A stretch of DNA of 64,000 nt from Dyadobacter sp. CECT 9275 (GCF_907164905.1 NZ_CAJRAF010000002.1:3224001-3288000), one strand, 5' to 3'; numbered from the stretch's first letter, positions 32,470-40,940 are shown. The notes: generated by a model not told the origin, from the sequence alone. A program made the numbers and translations.

Positions 32470-33708
32470 ATGAATATACTCAAAATCAGCATTTCCAATC
32501 TCCGCGAAAAAAAGCTCAACAGCTTTTTGAGTACGATGCTCCTGACACTGGGAATTGGGATGATTTCACTGCTTTTATTGCTGGACAAACAGCTGGACGA
32601 ACAGTTTAAAAGGAATATCAAAGGTATCGATATGGTGGTCGGGGCAAAGGGAAGCCCCCTGCAACTGATACTGTGCAGCATATATCAGATAGACTCCCCT
32701 ACAGGTAATATTCCGCTGGAAGAAGTATCACGTTTGAAAATGAACCCGTTCGTCAAATCCGTAATACCTTTGTCCATGGGAGACAACTACCAGAGCTTCC
32801 GGATTGTAGGTACCACTCCTCAGTACATTCAGCATTTTGGTGCCAAGCTTGCAGTAGGAAAACTATTTACCACTTCCATGGAAGCAGCCATTGGCAGTAA
32901 AGTGGCCAGCACCACCGGACTCAAAGTGGGGGACACATTTTCAAGTTCACACGGCCTGGATGCAGAGGGCGACTCACACGGAGATAATCAATACCGAATA
33001 ACCGGAATTTTTGAAGCAAACGGCTCGGTGATTGATCAGCTCATTGTGACGAGCCTGGAAAGTGTCTGGGCTATTCATGATCATGGCGGCCAGGTGAATA
33101 TGTCTTTGGGCGCAGAAGATTCGGACCATGAGCACCCGGAAGCCGAACTGCACTCTGAAGCAAAAAAAGAGGTAACCAGCGCCTTAATACAGTTCCGTAA
33201 TCCTATGGGACTAATTGCTTTGCCACGCCAGATCAATCAGAATACCTCCATGCAGGCCGCCTTACCCAGTATTGAGATCAACCGGCTGTTCTCCCTGCTC
33301 GGTGTGGGTATCGAAACATTACGGGCACTGGCACTTGTCATTATCAGCATTGCGGGAATTAGTGTTTTCATATCTCTCTATAATTCTTTGAAGGAAAGAA
33401 AATATGAAATGGCCCTGATGTTATCTATGGGTGCCACCAGAACAAGGCTTTTTCTGATGCTCCTGATGGAAGGGATTGTTCTTTCCTTATTGGGCTATCT
33501 AGCTGGTGTAGTAATGAGCCGGTTTGGTCTCTGGCTGTTTGCAAAGGCAGCCGAACAGGACTTTCATTATTCGCTCAACCAGTTTAAGCTGTTGCCCGAA
33601 GAACTATACCTGCTGGCAGCAGCGTTATTTGTTGGGTTGATAGCCGCCATCCTGCCTTCCCTGGGGATCTATCGTCTTAATATCTCCAGAACACTGGCCG
33701 AGGAATGA
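32470..33708 (+). CDS. FtsX-family ABC permease with His/Asp/Glu-rich extracytoplasmic loop
   Basis: 412 residues from the ATG at 32470; a TTG five codons earlier is less likely. One membrane helix near residues 19-38 is followed by a large periplasmic MacB-core domain (about 40-270), then three C-terminal helices (about 280-305, 325-350, 375-400), the MacB/LolCE topology. The periplasmic domain contains clustered metal-type ligands: 'SSSHGLDAEGDSHGDN' (His161 onward), 'IHDHGG' (His203, His205) and 'DSDHEHPEAELH' (His220, His222). These look like a zinc- or other metal-binding segment. It is paired with the upstream ATPase. A role in metal handling is inference. Confidence 0.85.
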   Translation: MNILKISISNLREKKLNSFLSTMLLTLGIGMISLLLLLDKQLDEQFKRNIKGIDMVVGAKGSPLQLILCSIYQIDSPTGNIPLEEVSRLKMNPFVKSVIPLSMGDNYQSFRIVGTTPQYIQHFGAKLAVGKLFTTSMEAAIGSKVASTTGLKVGDTFSSSHGLDAEGDSHGDNQYRITGIFEANGSVIDQLIVTSLESVWAIHDHGGQVNMSLGAEDSDHEHPEAELHSEAKKEVTSALIQFRNPMGLIALPRQINQNTSMQAALPSIEINRLFSLLGVGIETLRALALVIISIAGISVFISLYNSLKERKYEMALMLSMGATRTRLFLMLLMEGIVLSLLGYLAGVVMSRFGLWLFAKAAEQDFHYSLNQFKLLPEELYLLAAALFVGLIAAILPSLGIYRLNISRTLAEE

Positions 33709-33775
33709 TATTCTTTTTAAATTTGTTTGATTTCCTGAGTACCGAAAAGATATAAAAACAAAAAAGTCTGGCCCA

Positions 33776-34225
33776 ATGAAAGTGCTTCGTATCTCCTTGA
33801 TTCTCTTCTGTGTAACATCTCTGTTTGCTTTTACACCCACCGGCAATCCTGTAAAACTTACCTGGGAAACCCTTCGGGATGTAACATTTAAGAAAAAATG
33901 GTATGCCGAAGAATCCATCTACATGCTTCATCCCACCTTCGGAGCGAGCGTCCAGAAACTTAAAAATCAACCTGTTAGTATCACAGGATACGTTTTACCG
34001 GTTGATCTGGATGCCAATCTTTACGTTTTGTCTGCTTTTCCTTTCAGCGCATGTTTCTTTTGCGGGGGCGCTGGGCCAGAAACGGTTATGACATTAAATT
34101 TCAAGAAAAAGGCCCGTAAATTTAAGACAGACGAGCGCCTGACCTTCACGGGTACTTTACAGCTTAATGCTGATGATATCTATAAGATGAATTACATTCT
34201 TGAAAACGCGGAGATAGCGGAATAA
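33776..34225 (+). CDS. DUF3299-like exported protein of the ABC unit
   Basis: 149 residues with a signal peptide ('LFCVTSLFAFTP'). The core reads 'LTWETLRDVTFKKKW', 'PVSITGYVLPVDLDANLYVLSAFP' and 'FSACFFCGGAGPETVMTLNF', resembling DUF3299, where a Cys-x-x-Cys and acidic residue could bind a metal. It lies 67 bases downstream of the permease on the same strand. In gammaproteobacteria, DUF3299 genes occur with an ABC ATPase and FtsX-type permease in zinc-responsive operons, which supports a shared role. The domain match is by eye and should be treated as likely, not proven. Confidence 0.68.
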   Translation: MKVLRISLILFCVTSLFAFTPTGNPVKLTWETLRDVTFKKKWYAEESIYMLHPTFGASVQKLKNQPVSITGYVLPVDLDANLYVLSAFPFSACFFCGGAGPETVMTLNFKKKARKFKTDERLTFTGTLQLNADDIYKMNYILENAEIAE

Positions 34226-34250
34226 ATCCGCCACATTTTCCTGATGGACG

Positions 34251-35336
34251 TTAGACGCCCAGTAACTTCCAAACTCCGGAGATGAAGAACAGGACCAGCC
34301 CGACAGGCGTAAGTACTTTCCAGCCCAGGTACATGAGCTGATCCACCCGGAGGCGCGGCAAGGTCCAGCGTGCCCACATTTGAACCAACACGCCTATCAT
34401 AGCCTTGCCAAGAAGCCAGAAGGCTCCAGAAATATATCCGAACCAGGTTCCAGGCTGCCCGCTCGTCCAGTCGGCAAGTTTAACGGGGCCTATGTTGGGA
34501 AAAGGGGTATTCCAGCTACCCAGAAAAAGAATGGCTCCTAAAAGAGAAACCAGCAACATCATACCGTATTCTGAAAGCATAAATAATGCCCATCGCATAC
34601 CAGAATATTCGGTGTGAAAACCAGCCACAAGTTCCGATTCTCCTTCTGGCAAGTCAAAAGGAGCCCGGTTGCATTCCGCCAGAGAGGCTATAAAGTACAC
34701 GATGTAAGCCAGCAATAAAAAGGGGTTCCTGATGATATTCCAGGACAAAAACCCTCCCACCTGGCTAATATCTATTCCCCATTGCCGGATACCCAAAAGG
34801 TAAACTGTGTCCGCACTGTAAATCCCCTGCTGAAAACTAATGACCTGCAAATCAAGCGTCTGTGATAACATCACCACACAGAGAATGGACAAACCCAAAG
34901 GTATTTCGTAGCTGATGATCTGAGAAACGGCACGCATTGCACCGTACAGTGCATATTTATTGTTTGATCCCCAGCCCGCCATCAGCAGGCCCATTACATC
35001 TACCGATACAATCGTGAGCAGAAAAAACACCCCCACTGCTGCCCCCGAGCCTGCCAGATCAGGAGCAAGCGGCACCACCGCAAAACCTGCGAATACTGAA
35101 ATAAATATGATTACGGGAGCGGCCAGAAAAAGCCATCTGTCCGATGCCTTTGGAACAATATCTTCCTTTTGAAGCAACTTAAGAAGATCGGCAAAGAGCT
35201 GAAGAAGACCCCACTTTCCCACTTCCATAGGCCCAAGCCGGTCCTGTATAAAAGCTGACACTTTGCGTTCGAGATATACACCCACTACAACGAAGCCCGG
35301 TACTGCAAGAAGAAAAATAATAAGCGTGAAAGGCAT
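34251..35336 (-). CDS. nuoH: NADH-quinone oxidoreductase subunit H
   Basis: 361 residues from the ATG at 35336 (a TTG one codon earlier is unlikely). The signature 'VYLERKVSAFIQDRLGPMEVG' and 'LFADLLKLLQKEDIVPKASD' are present, then eight or so membrane helices with 'LMAGWGSNNKYALYGAMRAVSQIISYEIPLG'-type sequence and the acidic loop 'NRAPFDLPEGESELVAGFHTEYS'-type motif that forms part of the quinone site. It belongs to the membrane arm of complex I. No other nuo gene is nearby: neighbours are the DUF3299 gene (convergent) and gldB, so it is detached from the usual operon. Confidence 0.92.
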   Translation of the reverse strand: MPFTLIIFLLAVPGFVVVGVYLERKVSAFIQDRLGPMEVGKWGLLQLFADLLKLLQKEDIVPKASDRWLFLAAPVIIFISVFAGFAVVPLAPDLAGSGAAVGVFFLLTIVSVDVMGLLMAGWGSNNKYALYGAMRAVSQIISYEIPLGLSILCVVMLSQTLDLQVISFQQGIYSADTVYLLGIRQWGIDISQVGGFLSWNIIRNPFLLLAYIVYFIASLAECNRAPFDLPEGESELVAGFHTEYSGMRWALFMLSEYGMMLLVSLLGAILFLGSWNTPFPNIGPVKLADWTSGQPGTWFGYISGAFWLLGKAMIGVLVQMWARWTLPRLRVDQLMYLGWKVLTPVGLVLFFISGVWKLLGV

Positions 35337-35398
35337 CAATTCAAGACCATTATGCGACTCTCAATCCGAGATTCTTTGTACAAAAGTACTTAAAAAAC

Positions 35399-36409
35399 TT
35401 ACTCGTCTTCGTCCTTTTCACCTTTATATCCCGATTCCTGAAACAAATATCCGGCATTATCAATGTTCATAAGTTCGGGTAGGGATAGCTCCGGATGCTC
35501 CGTTGCAAACTTATTGACAATGCGCCAGCCAAGCCAGCGGCCTATGCCACCCGGTACTTCATTTCCTATTTCCACTGTAAAAGGCCTTTCTCCGATATAC
35601 TTCTGCTTTTTCAGATCATTTTTTTCGTACAAAAGCTTGTTGGTAATAAAATAAGCCCAAATATCCTTCTGGCTGTTATAAGTCCTCTGGAGATTTTCTT
35701 CCGAGTATCCCAGCACCAGGCTATCCGGGCATTCTGGAAGTACCTGTTTTACAAACTCGAAACTCTTGCCATACCCTATCATATCCGCCAGCAGGGTGTG
35801 GTCGGCAGGGTTAAGTTTGTTATATTTTCCCGACATATAAAATAGGATTGCCGGTACTATAGATTCCTTCTGGTACCTTCTTAGCTGATAGTCAAATACA
35901 TTGGGACGAAAGCGGGCGGCGGCTCCTCCAAAATAATCAAGCCCGATCACAATGAGCGAATCTGTGATGTAGAGATCGTTTCCGGTAAATCCCGTCATGA
36001 TAAATTTTATTTTTGGTGATCGGAACGAGGGGTAATTTTCCCGAATCCGTTCAAAAGCCGCGGCAAGAGGATCCAGGATGACGGTCTTCTTATCTCCTAT
36101 GATTGAATCCACCTCGCTTTTAAAGGATCTGAAATCCTTATTACCCAGTACTTCAAAGAGGTGAGCAGCGAGCTGAGTACTATCTCCCTGAAAATCGGTG
36201 AAATATCCAGCCCGGAGATAGGAATGGTTATCAAGAAAATTTTCGACATCTTTGACAGACCCAGCTCTGAACAGTTCTTCATCCAGGTTGTCAGCAGATA
36301 GCGCTACTTTTGTGGCAGAAAAGTCTGCCTGGCCCTTTTGACTGTCGCCACATGACAATAGAATGCCGGCAACACCCATCCAAAACAAATATTTAATTTT
36401 ATCGAACAT
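35399..36409 (-). CDS. gldB: Gliding-motility-associated lipoprotein GldB
   Basis: 336 residues with a lipobox 'GILLSCGDS', so the mature protein is a lipoprotein. The GldB core is recognisable: 'FLDNHSYLRAGYFTDFQGD', 'ITDSLIVIGLDYFGGAAARF' and 'YQKESIVPAILFYMSGKY', then 'GGIGRWLGWRIVNKF'. GldB is required for gliding in Flavobacterium and occurs with the type IX secretion machinery. The gene stands alone, 62 bases upstream of nuoH and divergent from an SDR gene by 20 bases. Confidence 0.87.
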   Translation of the reverse strand: MFDKIKYLFWMGVAGILLSCGDSQKGQADFSATKVALSADNLDEELFRAGSVKDVENFLDNHSYLRAGYFTDFQGDSTQLAAHLFEVLGNKDFRSFKSEVDSIIGDKKTVILDPLAAAFERIRENYPSFRSPKIKFIMTGFTGNDLYITDSLIVIGLDYFGGAAARFRPNVFDYQLRRYQKESIVPAILFYMSGKYNKLNPADHTLLADMIGYGKSFEFVKQVLPECPDSLVLGYSEENLQRTYNSQKDIWAYFITNKLLYEKNDLKKQKYIGERPFTVEIGNEVPGGIGRWLGWRIVNKFATEHPELSLPELMNIDNAGYLFQESGYKGEKDEDE

Positions 36410-36429
36410 CAGGGGAAAATCAGTTTAAT

Positions 36430-37296
36430 ATGCCCAACGAAGTACCAAAAATAGAAAAAAAAAGAGTTAGCATACTGGGATGCGGCTGGCTTGGATTCCC
36501 ATTAGCCCAACGATTAAGTGAAAGTCCTATTGCATTTTCCGTTCAGGGAAGCACCACCACCCCAGCTAAAATTGAACAGTTACGCGCAATCGGCGTGGGG
36601 GGATTTCTGTTAACCCTGCATCCGGAAATAGATGGAGACTCGGAACAAATTCGCCAGTTTTTTGAAACAGATATGCTGGTCATTTCAATTCCGCCACGTT
36701 TAAGTAAAAGTGAAGCCGGAAATTATGCTCAGCAGATCCGCTCCGTTGCGGAACAGATCAAAGCCTCGCCGGTCCGGGAGGTCATTTTTATCAGCTCAAC
36801 AGGAGTATACCCGGACCTGAACAGGATAGTGACCGAAGATGATGTGAAACTACCGGAGGAATCCGCATCTCCCGAAATGGTTTCAGCTGAGAATATCATA
36901 CAAACATTACGTCCGCAACGAACGGTTTCCATAGTACGGCTCAGTGGCCTATTGGGTTACAACCGCATCCCGGGGAAATATGTACAGGGCCAGAAAGACA
37001 TGACCACCGGCTCAATTCCGGTAAATTATATTCACCGGGACGATGCTGCGGGAGTAATCCTTGAAATGATCAAAACGGGGATTCACAACGAAACTTTCAA
37101 CATTGTGGCTCCCATACATACCAGCAGAAGACAGGTTTATGAAAAGTCCTGCGAACAATTCGGCTGGGAGTTGCCGACCTTTAAAACGATCGACCCCGGA
37201 CCGGATTTTAAGATTATTTCAGGAGAAAAATTCAGCCGGTTTTACCGTTACAATTTAAAGTACCCCGACCCTCTGGATTTTTTCTATGCGTTATAA
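36430..37296 (+). CDS. NAD(P)-binding SDR/epimerase-family protein, YeeZ-like
   Basis: 288 residues. The dinucleotide-binding motif is 'VSILGCGWLGFPLAQRL', and 'VIFISSTGVYPD' carries the SDR active-site region; 'RTVSIVRLSGLLGYNR' and 'VNYIHRDDAAGVILEMI' follow the epimerase pattern. The GCGWLG form is typical of the YeeZ group, whose substrate is not established. It is a single gene on the plus strand, ending inside a strong bidirectional terminator shared with the convergent thioredoxin gene. Confidence 0.83.
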   Translation: MPNEVPKIEKKRVSILGCGWLGFPLAQRLSESPIAFSVQGSTTTPAKIEQLRAIGVGGFLLTLHPEIDGDSEQIRQFFETDMLVISIPPRLSKSEAGNYAQQIRSVAEQIKASPVREVIFISSTGVYPDLNRIVTEDDVKLPEESASPEMVSAENIIQTLRPQRTVSIVRLSGLLGYNRIPGKYVQGQKDMTTGSIPVNYIHRDDAAGVILEMIKTGIHNETFNIVAPIHTSRRQVYEKSCEQFGWELPTFKTIDPGPDFKIISGEKFSRFYRYNLKYPDPLDFFYAL

Positions 37297-37334
37297 ACAA
37301 AAACACCGGAGGGTCTGCTCCGGTGTTTTTGTTT
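37295..37334. terminator. Perfect 17-bp bidirectional terminator
   Basis: Arms 37295-37311 and 37318-37334 are perfectly complementary around a 6-base loop, with A-rich and T-rich outer parts. It begins inside the stop codon of the SDR gene and lies 12 bases past the thioredoxin stop, so it can stop both convergent transcripts. Confidence 0.9.
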
Positions 37335-37346
37335 ATATATTCCAAT

Positions 37347-38480
37347 TTACTGCGCCCCCAGCAGCTCTGTCAGTTTGGCTTCCAATGCCGGGCCCCGTAA
37401 ATTTTTTGCAATGATTTTCCCCTCTTTGTCCAAAAGAAAAGTAGCCGGGATAGCCTTTACCCCATAAGTTTGCGCTACAGCAGAATTCCAGAACCGAAGG
37501 TCCGAACCATGGAGCCAGGTAAGCCCATCCTTTTTGATAGCGTTCTTCCAGGCAGTGGCTTCCTTATCCAGCGAAACTCCGTAAATCGAAAACCCTTTAT
37601 CTTTAAATTTGCCATACATTCTCACCACATTCGGGTTTTCCTGTCTGCATGGGCCGCACCAGGAAGCCCAAAAGTCAATTAGAACATATTGGCCCTTCAG
37701 CGACGACAGGGCAATCGGTTTGCCTTCCGGGTCATTCAGGGTAAAATCCGGTGCTTGTTCCCCCACAGCCAATCCGGCTATTCTCTTGATCTGCCCTATA
37801 AACCCTTTTGCAATGGTGGGCGTAGGTTCAACTTTTTCAAAATCACCGGCCAGTTTCTTTAAAATACCGAGGTCGGTATCCGGGCTAAGAAAATTATTGG
37901 CCGCAAAAAGAGCAACCAGCGAAGTTCCCATTTCTGGGATCAATTGCCTTATCCTGGCGAGCCTGGCTTCATTTACCTGTGCATAGGCTGCCTGAATCTC
38001 CTGTATTTTTTTGGTATCCTTCTTTTCATTTGCCTTCTCATACTCAGCATTCCATGCGGTAACCTTTGCTGAAAATTCCTGCATCAGGTCATCTATCTTA
38101 GCATAGTACTCCATGTTTCGGGAGCCGGTCACACTGGGTTTAGGCTGATTACCTACCGCAACCTGAAAATCCTCTCCTCCCTCAACCAACAGCACAACAC
38201 GCTGGCGGTCAGCTATATTTATGGTATAAAAGCTACCGCGGTCCTTTTCTTTTGCTTTAATAGTGAAAGTACCATCCGATGCCAAAACCGTCGAATCCAC
38301 TTTAAAAGAGCCCCCCGTTGCCGCCGATTGTGCCAGCACGACTTTTTCTCCTTTCACTCCCCCCGCAACCTTACCTCTGACGGTGAATTCCTTGGGCACC
38401 AGTGACTCCTGAGACCGGGCCGCAAAACTCAACAACCCTAAAAAAAGAACAGAAAATATTTTTTGTGCTACTGCTTTCAT
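37347..38480 (-). CDS. TlpA-like thioredoxin with N-terminal DUF4369 domain, exported
   Basis: 377 residues with a signal peptide ending 'SFAARSQ'. The N-terminal part (about 30-130: 'FTVRGKVAGGVKGEKVVLAQ', 'FKVDSTVLASDGTFTIKAKE') is a DUF4369-type beta-domain. A charged helical linker follows. The C-terminal 140 residues are a TlpA/ResA thioredoxin fold with 'DFTLNDPEGKPIALSSLKGQ' and the redox pair Cys275/Cys278 in 'FWASWCGPCRQENP', then 'TYGVKAIPATFLLDKEG' with the cis-Pro. It probably reduces disulfides in the periplasm. Such proteins are abundant in Bacteroidota; its specific client is unknown. gatB lies upstream on the same strand, 36 bases away. Confidence 0.88.
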   Translation of the reverse strand: MKAVAQKIFSVLFLGLLSFAARSQESLVPKEFTVRGKVAGGVKGEKVVLAQSAATGGSFKVDSTVLASDGTFTIKAKEKDRGSFYTINIADRQRVVLLVEGGEDFQVAVGNQPKPSVTGSRNMEYYAKIDDLMQEFSAKVTAWNAEYEKANEKKDTKKIQEIQAAYAQVNEARLARIRQLIPEMGTSLVALFAANNFLSPDTDLGILKKLAGDFEKVEPTPTIAKGFIGQIKRIAGLAVGEQAPDFTLNDPEGKPIALSSLKGQYVLIDFWASWCGPCRQENPNVVRMYGKFKDKGFSIYGVSLDKEATAWKNAIKKDGLTWLHGSDLRFWNSAVAQTYGVKAIPATFLLDKEGKIIAKNLRGPALEAKLTELLGAQ

Positions 38481-38516
38481 GTTGTTTGAGATTAACCTGC
38501 CTTTAAGGCTATATTT

Positions 38517-40013
38517 TTACTGAAGCTTCTGGGCTAATAACTGGTTCACAAGTTTAGGATCCGCAGTTCCGTTTGATCTTTTCATAACCTCTCCTACAAA
38601 CAACCCCATCAATCCTTTCTTGCCTTTCCGGTATGCTGCAACTTTATCCGGCATAAATCCGATTACCTCATCTACCAACGTTTCCAGCTCATTCGTATTG
38701 CTGTTCTGTATCCAGTTATTTGAAATAGCTATTTCCCTGGGTGAACTTCCCGCTTCGGTGAGCATAACCGGGAATATTTTTTGTACCGCCGTGGAATGGC
38801 TCACAACATCCGACTCACTGAGCTCTATTAATTCCGCGAGCCGGGACGCTGTAATCGGGAACTTGGTGATATCTCCTTCATTTTCATTCAGGAAAGACTT
38901 AACAGGCCCCATTAACCAGTTGGAAATGGCTTTGTAAGAAGTTGATTTGGCACAAACTTCTTCAAAGTACTGAGCCATCTCCCGGGTATCGGTGAGCACG
39001 GCGGCGTCATAAGCAGGAATACCATAATGCGTCACAAATTTCTCACGAAGTTCATGCGGAAGCGCCGGCATACCAGCCTTGATCTCTGCCAACCAGGCGT
39101 CGGATATCACCACAGGACTTAAATCAGGATCCGGGAAATAACGGTAGTCGTTCATGGTTTCTTTTACCCGCATACCATATGTCTCGCCCGATTCAACATC
39201 AAACATCCGCGTTTCCTGATAAATCGGCTCCCCGTTTTCCAATAAAGATATTTGCCTCCTGGTTTCAAAATGAATGGCTTTCATCATGTTCCGGATGGAA
39301 TTCATGTTTTTCACTTCCACTTTAGTACCCAGTTTTTCCGCTCCTTTCTTTCTGACCGACACGTTGACGTCGGCCCTCAGCGAACCTTCCTCCATGTTCC
39401 CGTCGCTGATGCCCAGATACCGCACCAGCCGCCTGATTTCCGTTACAAACGCCCCTGTTTCGTCAGCCGAACGTAAATCGGGTTCCGAAACCATTTCTAT
39501 CAGCGGGGTACCTGCACGGTTATAATCCAGGAGTGTTTCGGTGTCACTGCCGTCATGTACGGATTTGCCCGCATCTTCTTCCAGGTGAATATGATGAAAA
39601 CGGATACGTCTGTCGGCCAGCACTCCGTCCGCACCTTTGGCCGAAATATCAATACCTCCGTCCACACAAATGGGAAACTTATCCTGCGAAATCTGATATC
39701 CCTTCGGGAGATCCGGATAAAAATAATTCTTACGGTCAAAGGTAGTACGGCGGGTAATGGAACAGCCACAGGCCAATCCCATTTTAACCGCATATTCAAC
39801 CGCCTTTTTATTTACCCTGGGCAGGGTACCCGGTAAAGCCAGCGTAAGCGGACCAATATTGGTATTAGGCTCGGTGCCAAATAAATTCCGGTCTCTGGCA
39901 AACAGTTTGGATTCAGTCTGCAGCTGGCAATGTACTTCCAGCCCGATTACAGCTTCATACCGGTCCAGAAAAACGTCGGTTATATCAGCAGGGGTAAGAG
40001 CGTTTTCAGTCAT
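38517..40013 (-). CDS. gatB: Aspartyl/glutamyl-tRNA amidotransferase subunit B
   Basis: 498 residues. The GatB catalytic domain is clear: 'YEAVIGLEVHCQLQTESKLF', 'PLTLALPGTLPRVNKKAVE', 'KNYFYPDLPKGYQISQ', 'HIHLEEDAGKS' and 'DYNRAGTPLIEMVSEPDLRS'. A helical middle and a C-terminal YqeY-like tail (about 350-498, ending 'MKRSNGTADPKLVNQLLAQK') bind tRNA. It converts misacylated Glu-tRNA(Gln) or Asp-tRNA(Asn) with GatA and GatC, which are not in the window. A -7-like element and a striking palindrome lie just upstream. Confidence 0.95.
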   Translation of the reverse strand: MTENALTPADITDVFLDRYEAVIGLEVHCQLQTESKLFARDRNLFGTEPNTNIGPLTLALPGTLPRVNKKAVEYAVKMGLACGCSITRRTTFDRKNYFYPDLPKGYQISQDKFPICVDGGIDISAKGADGVLADRRIRFHHIHLEEDAGKSVHDGSDTETLLDYNRAGTPLIEMVSEPDLRSADETGAFVTEIRRLVRYLGISDGNMEEGSLRADVNVSVRKKGAEKLGTKVEVKNMNSIRNMMKAIHFETRRQISLLENGEPIYQETRMFDVESGETYGMRVKETMNDYRYFPDPDLSPVVISDAWLAEIKAGMPALPHELREKFVTHYGIPAYDAAVLTDTREMAQYFEEVCAKSTSYKAISNWLMGPVKSFLNENEGDITKFPITASRLAELIELSESDVVSHSTAVQKIFPVMLTEAGSSPREIAISNNWIQNSNTNELETLVDEVIGFMPDKVAAYRKGKKGLMGLFVGEVMKRSNGTADPKLVNQLLAQKLQ

Positions 40014-40033
40014 ATTCTACACAAATTCAATTG

Positions 40034-40041
40034 CAAAGATA
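40034..40041 (-). promoter_or_regulatory. gatB: Candidate gatB -7 element
   Basis: TATCTTTG on the minus strand matches TAnnTTTG and would start transcription about 14 bases before the gatB ATG. No TTTG is found at the -33 position; the upstream bases are occupied by the 17-bp palindrome at 40043-40079. Confidence 0.4.
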
Positions 40042-40042
40042 C

Positions 40043-40079
40043 AAATACGGGTCGTCCATGATATGGACGACCCGTATTT
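40043..40079. terminator. Perfect 17-bp palindrome between the cytochrome gene and gatB
   Basis: Arms 40043-40059 and 40063-40079 are perfectly complementary with only a 3-base loop, GC-rich in the core. It lies 20 bases past the cytochrome stop on the minus strand, where a terminator is expected, but on that strand no T run follows. A TTTTAT tail is on the plus strand. It may be a terminator or a protein-binding site over the gatB promoter. Confidence 0.6.
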
Positions 40080-40099
40080 TATATTGAGTCAGTATGTTT

Positions 40100-40630
40100 T
40101 TACAACGTATTGATCCAGTTTGCGATAATAATTATATCCGCTTTAGGAACGTGCGCCAAAGGAGCCATTGGCGGATACCCAGGCCAGTGCTCGGGTTTCG
40201 GACTGTGTACCAGCTCTACGATCATATCGGGCGTATACTTTCTCTTGGCTACTTCCGAATATGCCGGGCCAATCAACTTTTCATACGGCTGGTGGCAGGC
40301 AAAACAGGCATACTTATTAAGTAATGCTGATACCTCGGCGGGTACTGCCTTTTTTGCAGGTTTGGCCTCTGCAGGAGCTTCCGGTGTCTTTTGGGTGCTG
40401 TCAGCAGCGGGTGTTTCCTTGGTTACGGCTGGTGCCGGCGCTGCTGCTTCGGTAGCAGCCGCTTCCTTTTTGTAATTCTGAATATCTGCCAGAGCGGTTT
40501 CTTCACGCACTTTGCTTCCAGAACCATAATAGGTATCATACTTGTCACGATCCTCTTTTGAGGAGCAACCCATCCAGACTGAGGCTACCAGGGCGATAAT
40601 AGCCAAAGAGGTACTTTTGTTAAGAGTCAT
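40100..40630 (-). CDS. Lipoprotein c-type cytochrome with Ala/Pro/Glu-rich linker
   Basis: 176 residues. A lipobox 'ASVWMGCSSK' anchors the protein. Residues about 40-95 are a low-complexity tether rich in Ala, Pro, Glu and Lys. The C-terminal 80 residues are a single-haem class I cytochrome: 'CFACH' (Cys109, Cys112, His113), 'IGPAYSEVAKRK' and a probable sixth ligand Met in 'YPPMAPLAHV' after which 'ADIIIIANWINTL' closes the helix. It should carry electrons at the membrane surface. A TTTG-N21-TATTTTTG promoter lies about 100 bases upstream. No oxidase or other electron-transfer gene adjoins it. Confidence 0.87.
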   Translation of the reverse strand: MTLNKSTSLAIIALVASVWMGCSSKEDRDKYDTYYGSGSKVREETALADIQNYKKEAAATEAAAPAPAVTKETPAADSTQKTPEAPAEAKPAKKAVPAEVSALLNKYACFACHQPYEKLIGPAYSEVAKRKYTPDMIVELVHSPKPEHWPGYPPMAPLAHVPKADIIIIANWINTL

Positions 40631-40729
40631 TTTGAATAAAAATTTTAAGAAATTTCCGCCAGATTATCCTATATACTGATAAATCACCACACGAAGAAAG
40701 CAAGTTTGTTCTAGATTTCCTTACAATCA

Positions 40730-40762
40730 CAAAAATATGATTGGCGCCGAAAATCCAGCAAA
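40730..40762 (-). promoter_or_regulatory. Probable promoter of the cytochrome gene
   Basis: On the minus strand TTTG (40759-40762) is followed after 21 bases by TATTTTTG (40730-40737), a good fit to the Bacteroidota -33/-7 pair. It predicts a leader of about 90 bases. Confidence 0.5.
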
Positions 40763-40880
40763 CATATACAATTAATTGAATATGAGTAGCTTAAATATAA
40801 AAAACAGTGTTTTATCTCACTTATAAATAATCCGGCAGAGGTTTTTTTGTAAATATATATTTTAAAAATAATTTTCATAA

Positions 40881-40911
40881 TTTGCTAATAATCCGAAAGT
40901 TATTACCTTTG
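40881..40911 (+). promoter_or_regulatory. Consensus Bacteroidota promoter of the rpmG cluster
   Basis: TTTG at 40881-40884 and TACCTTTG at 40904-40911 are separated by exactly 19 bases, matching the published TTTG-N19-TAnnTTTG consensus. Transcription should start near 40918, about 23 bases before rpmG. Confidence 0.75.
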
Positions 40912-40940
40912 CAGTCCTATTTGTAAAACGATGTAAAGCA

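Larger units (their letters stand above)
40631..40940. other. Divergent promoter region between cytochrome and rpmG genes
   Basis: This 310-base AT-rich gap has no open frame worth naming. It contains one promoter for each flanking gene (described separately). I see no rpmB upstream of rpmG, although the two are often adjacent in bacteria. Confidence 0.65.

Noticed and set aside
34192..34225. Small GCGGA/TCCGC inverted repeat at the end of the DUF3299-like gene
   Set aside because: Five base pairs, overlapping the stop codon, without a T run; too weak to call a terminator.
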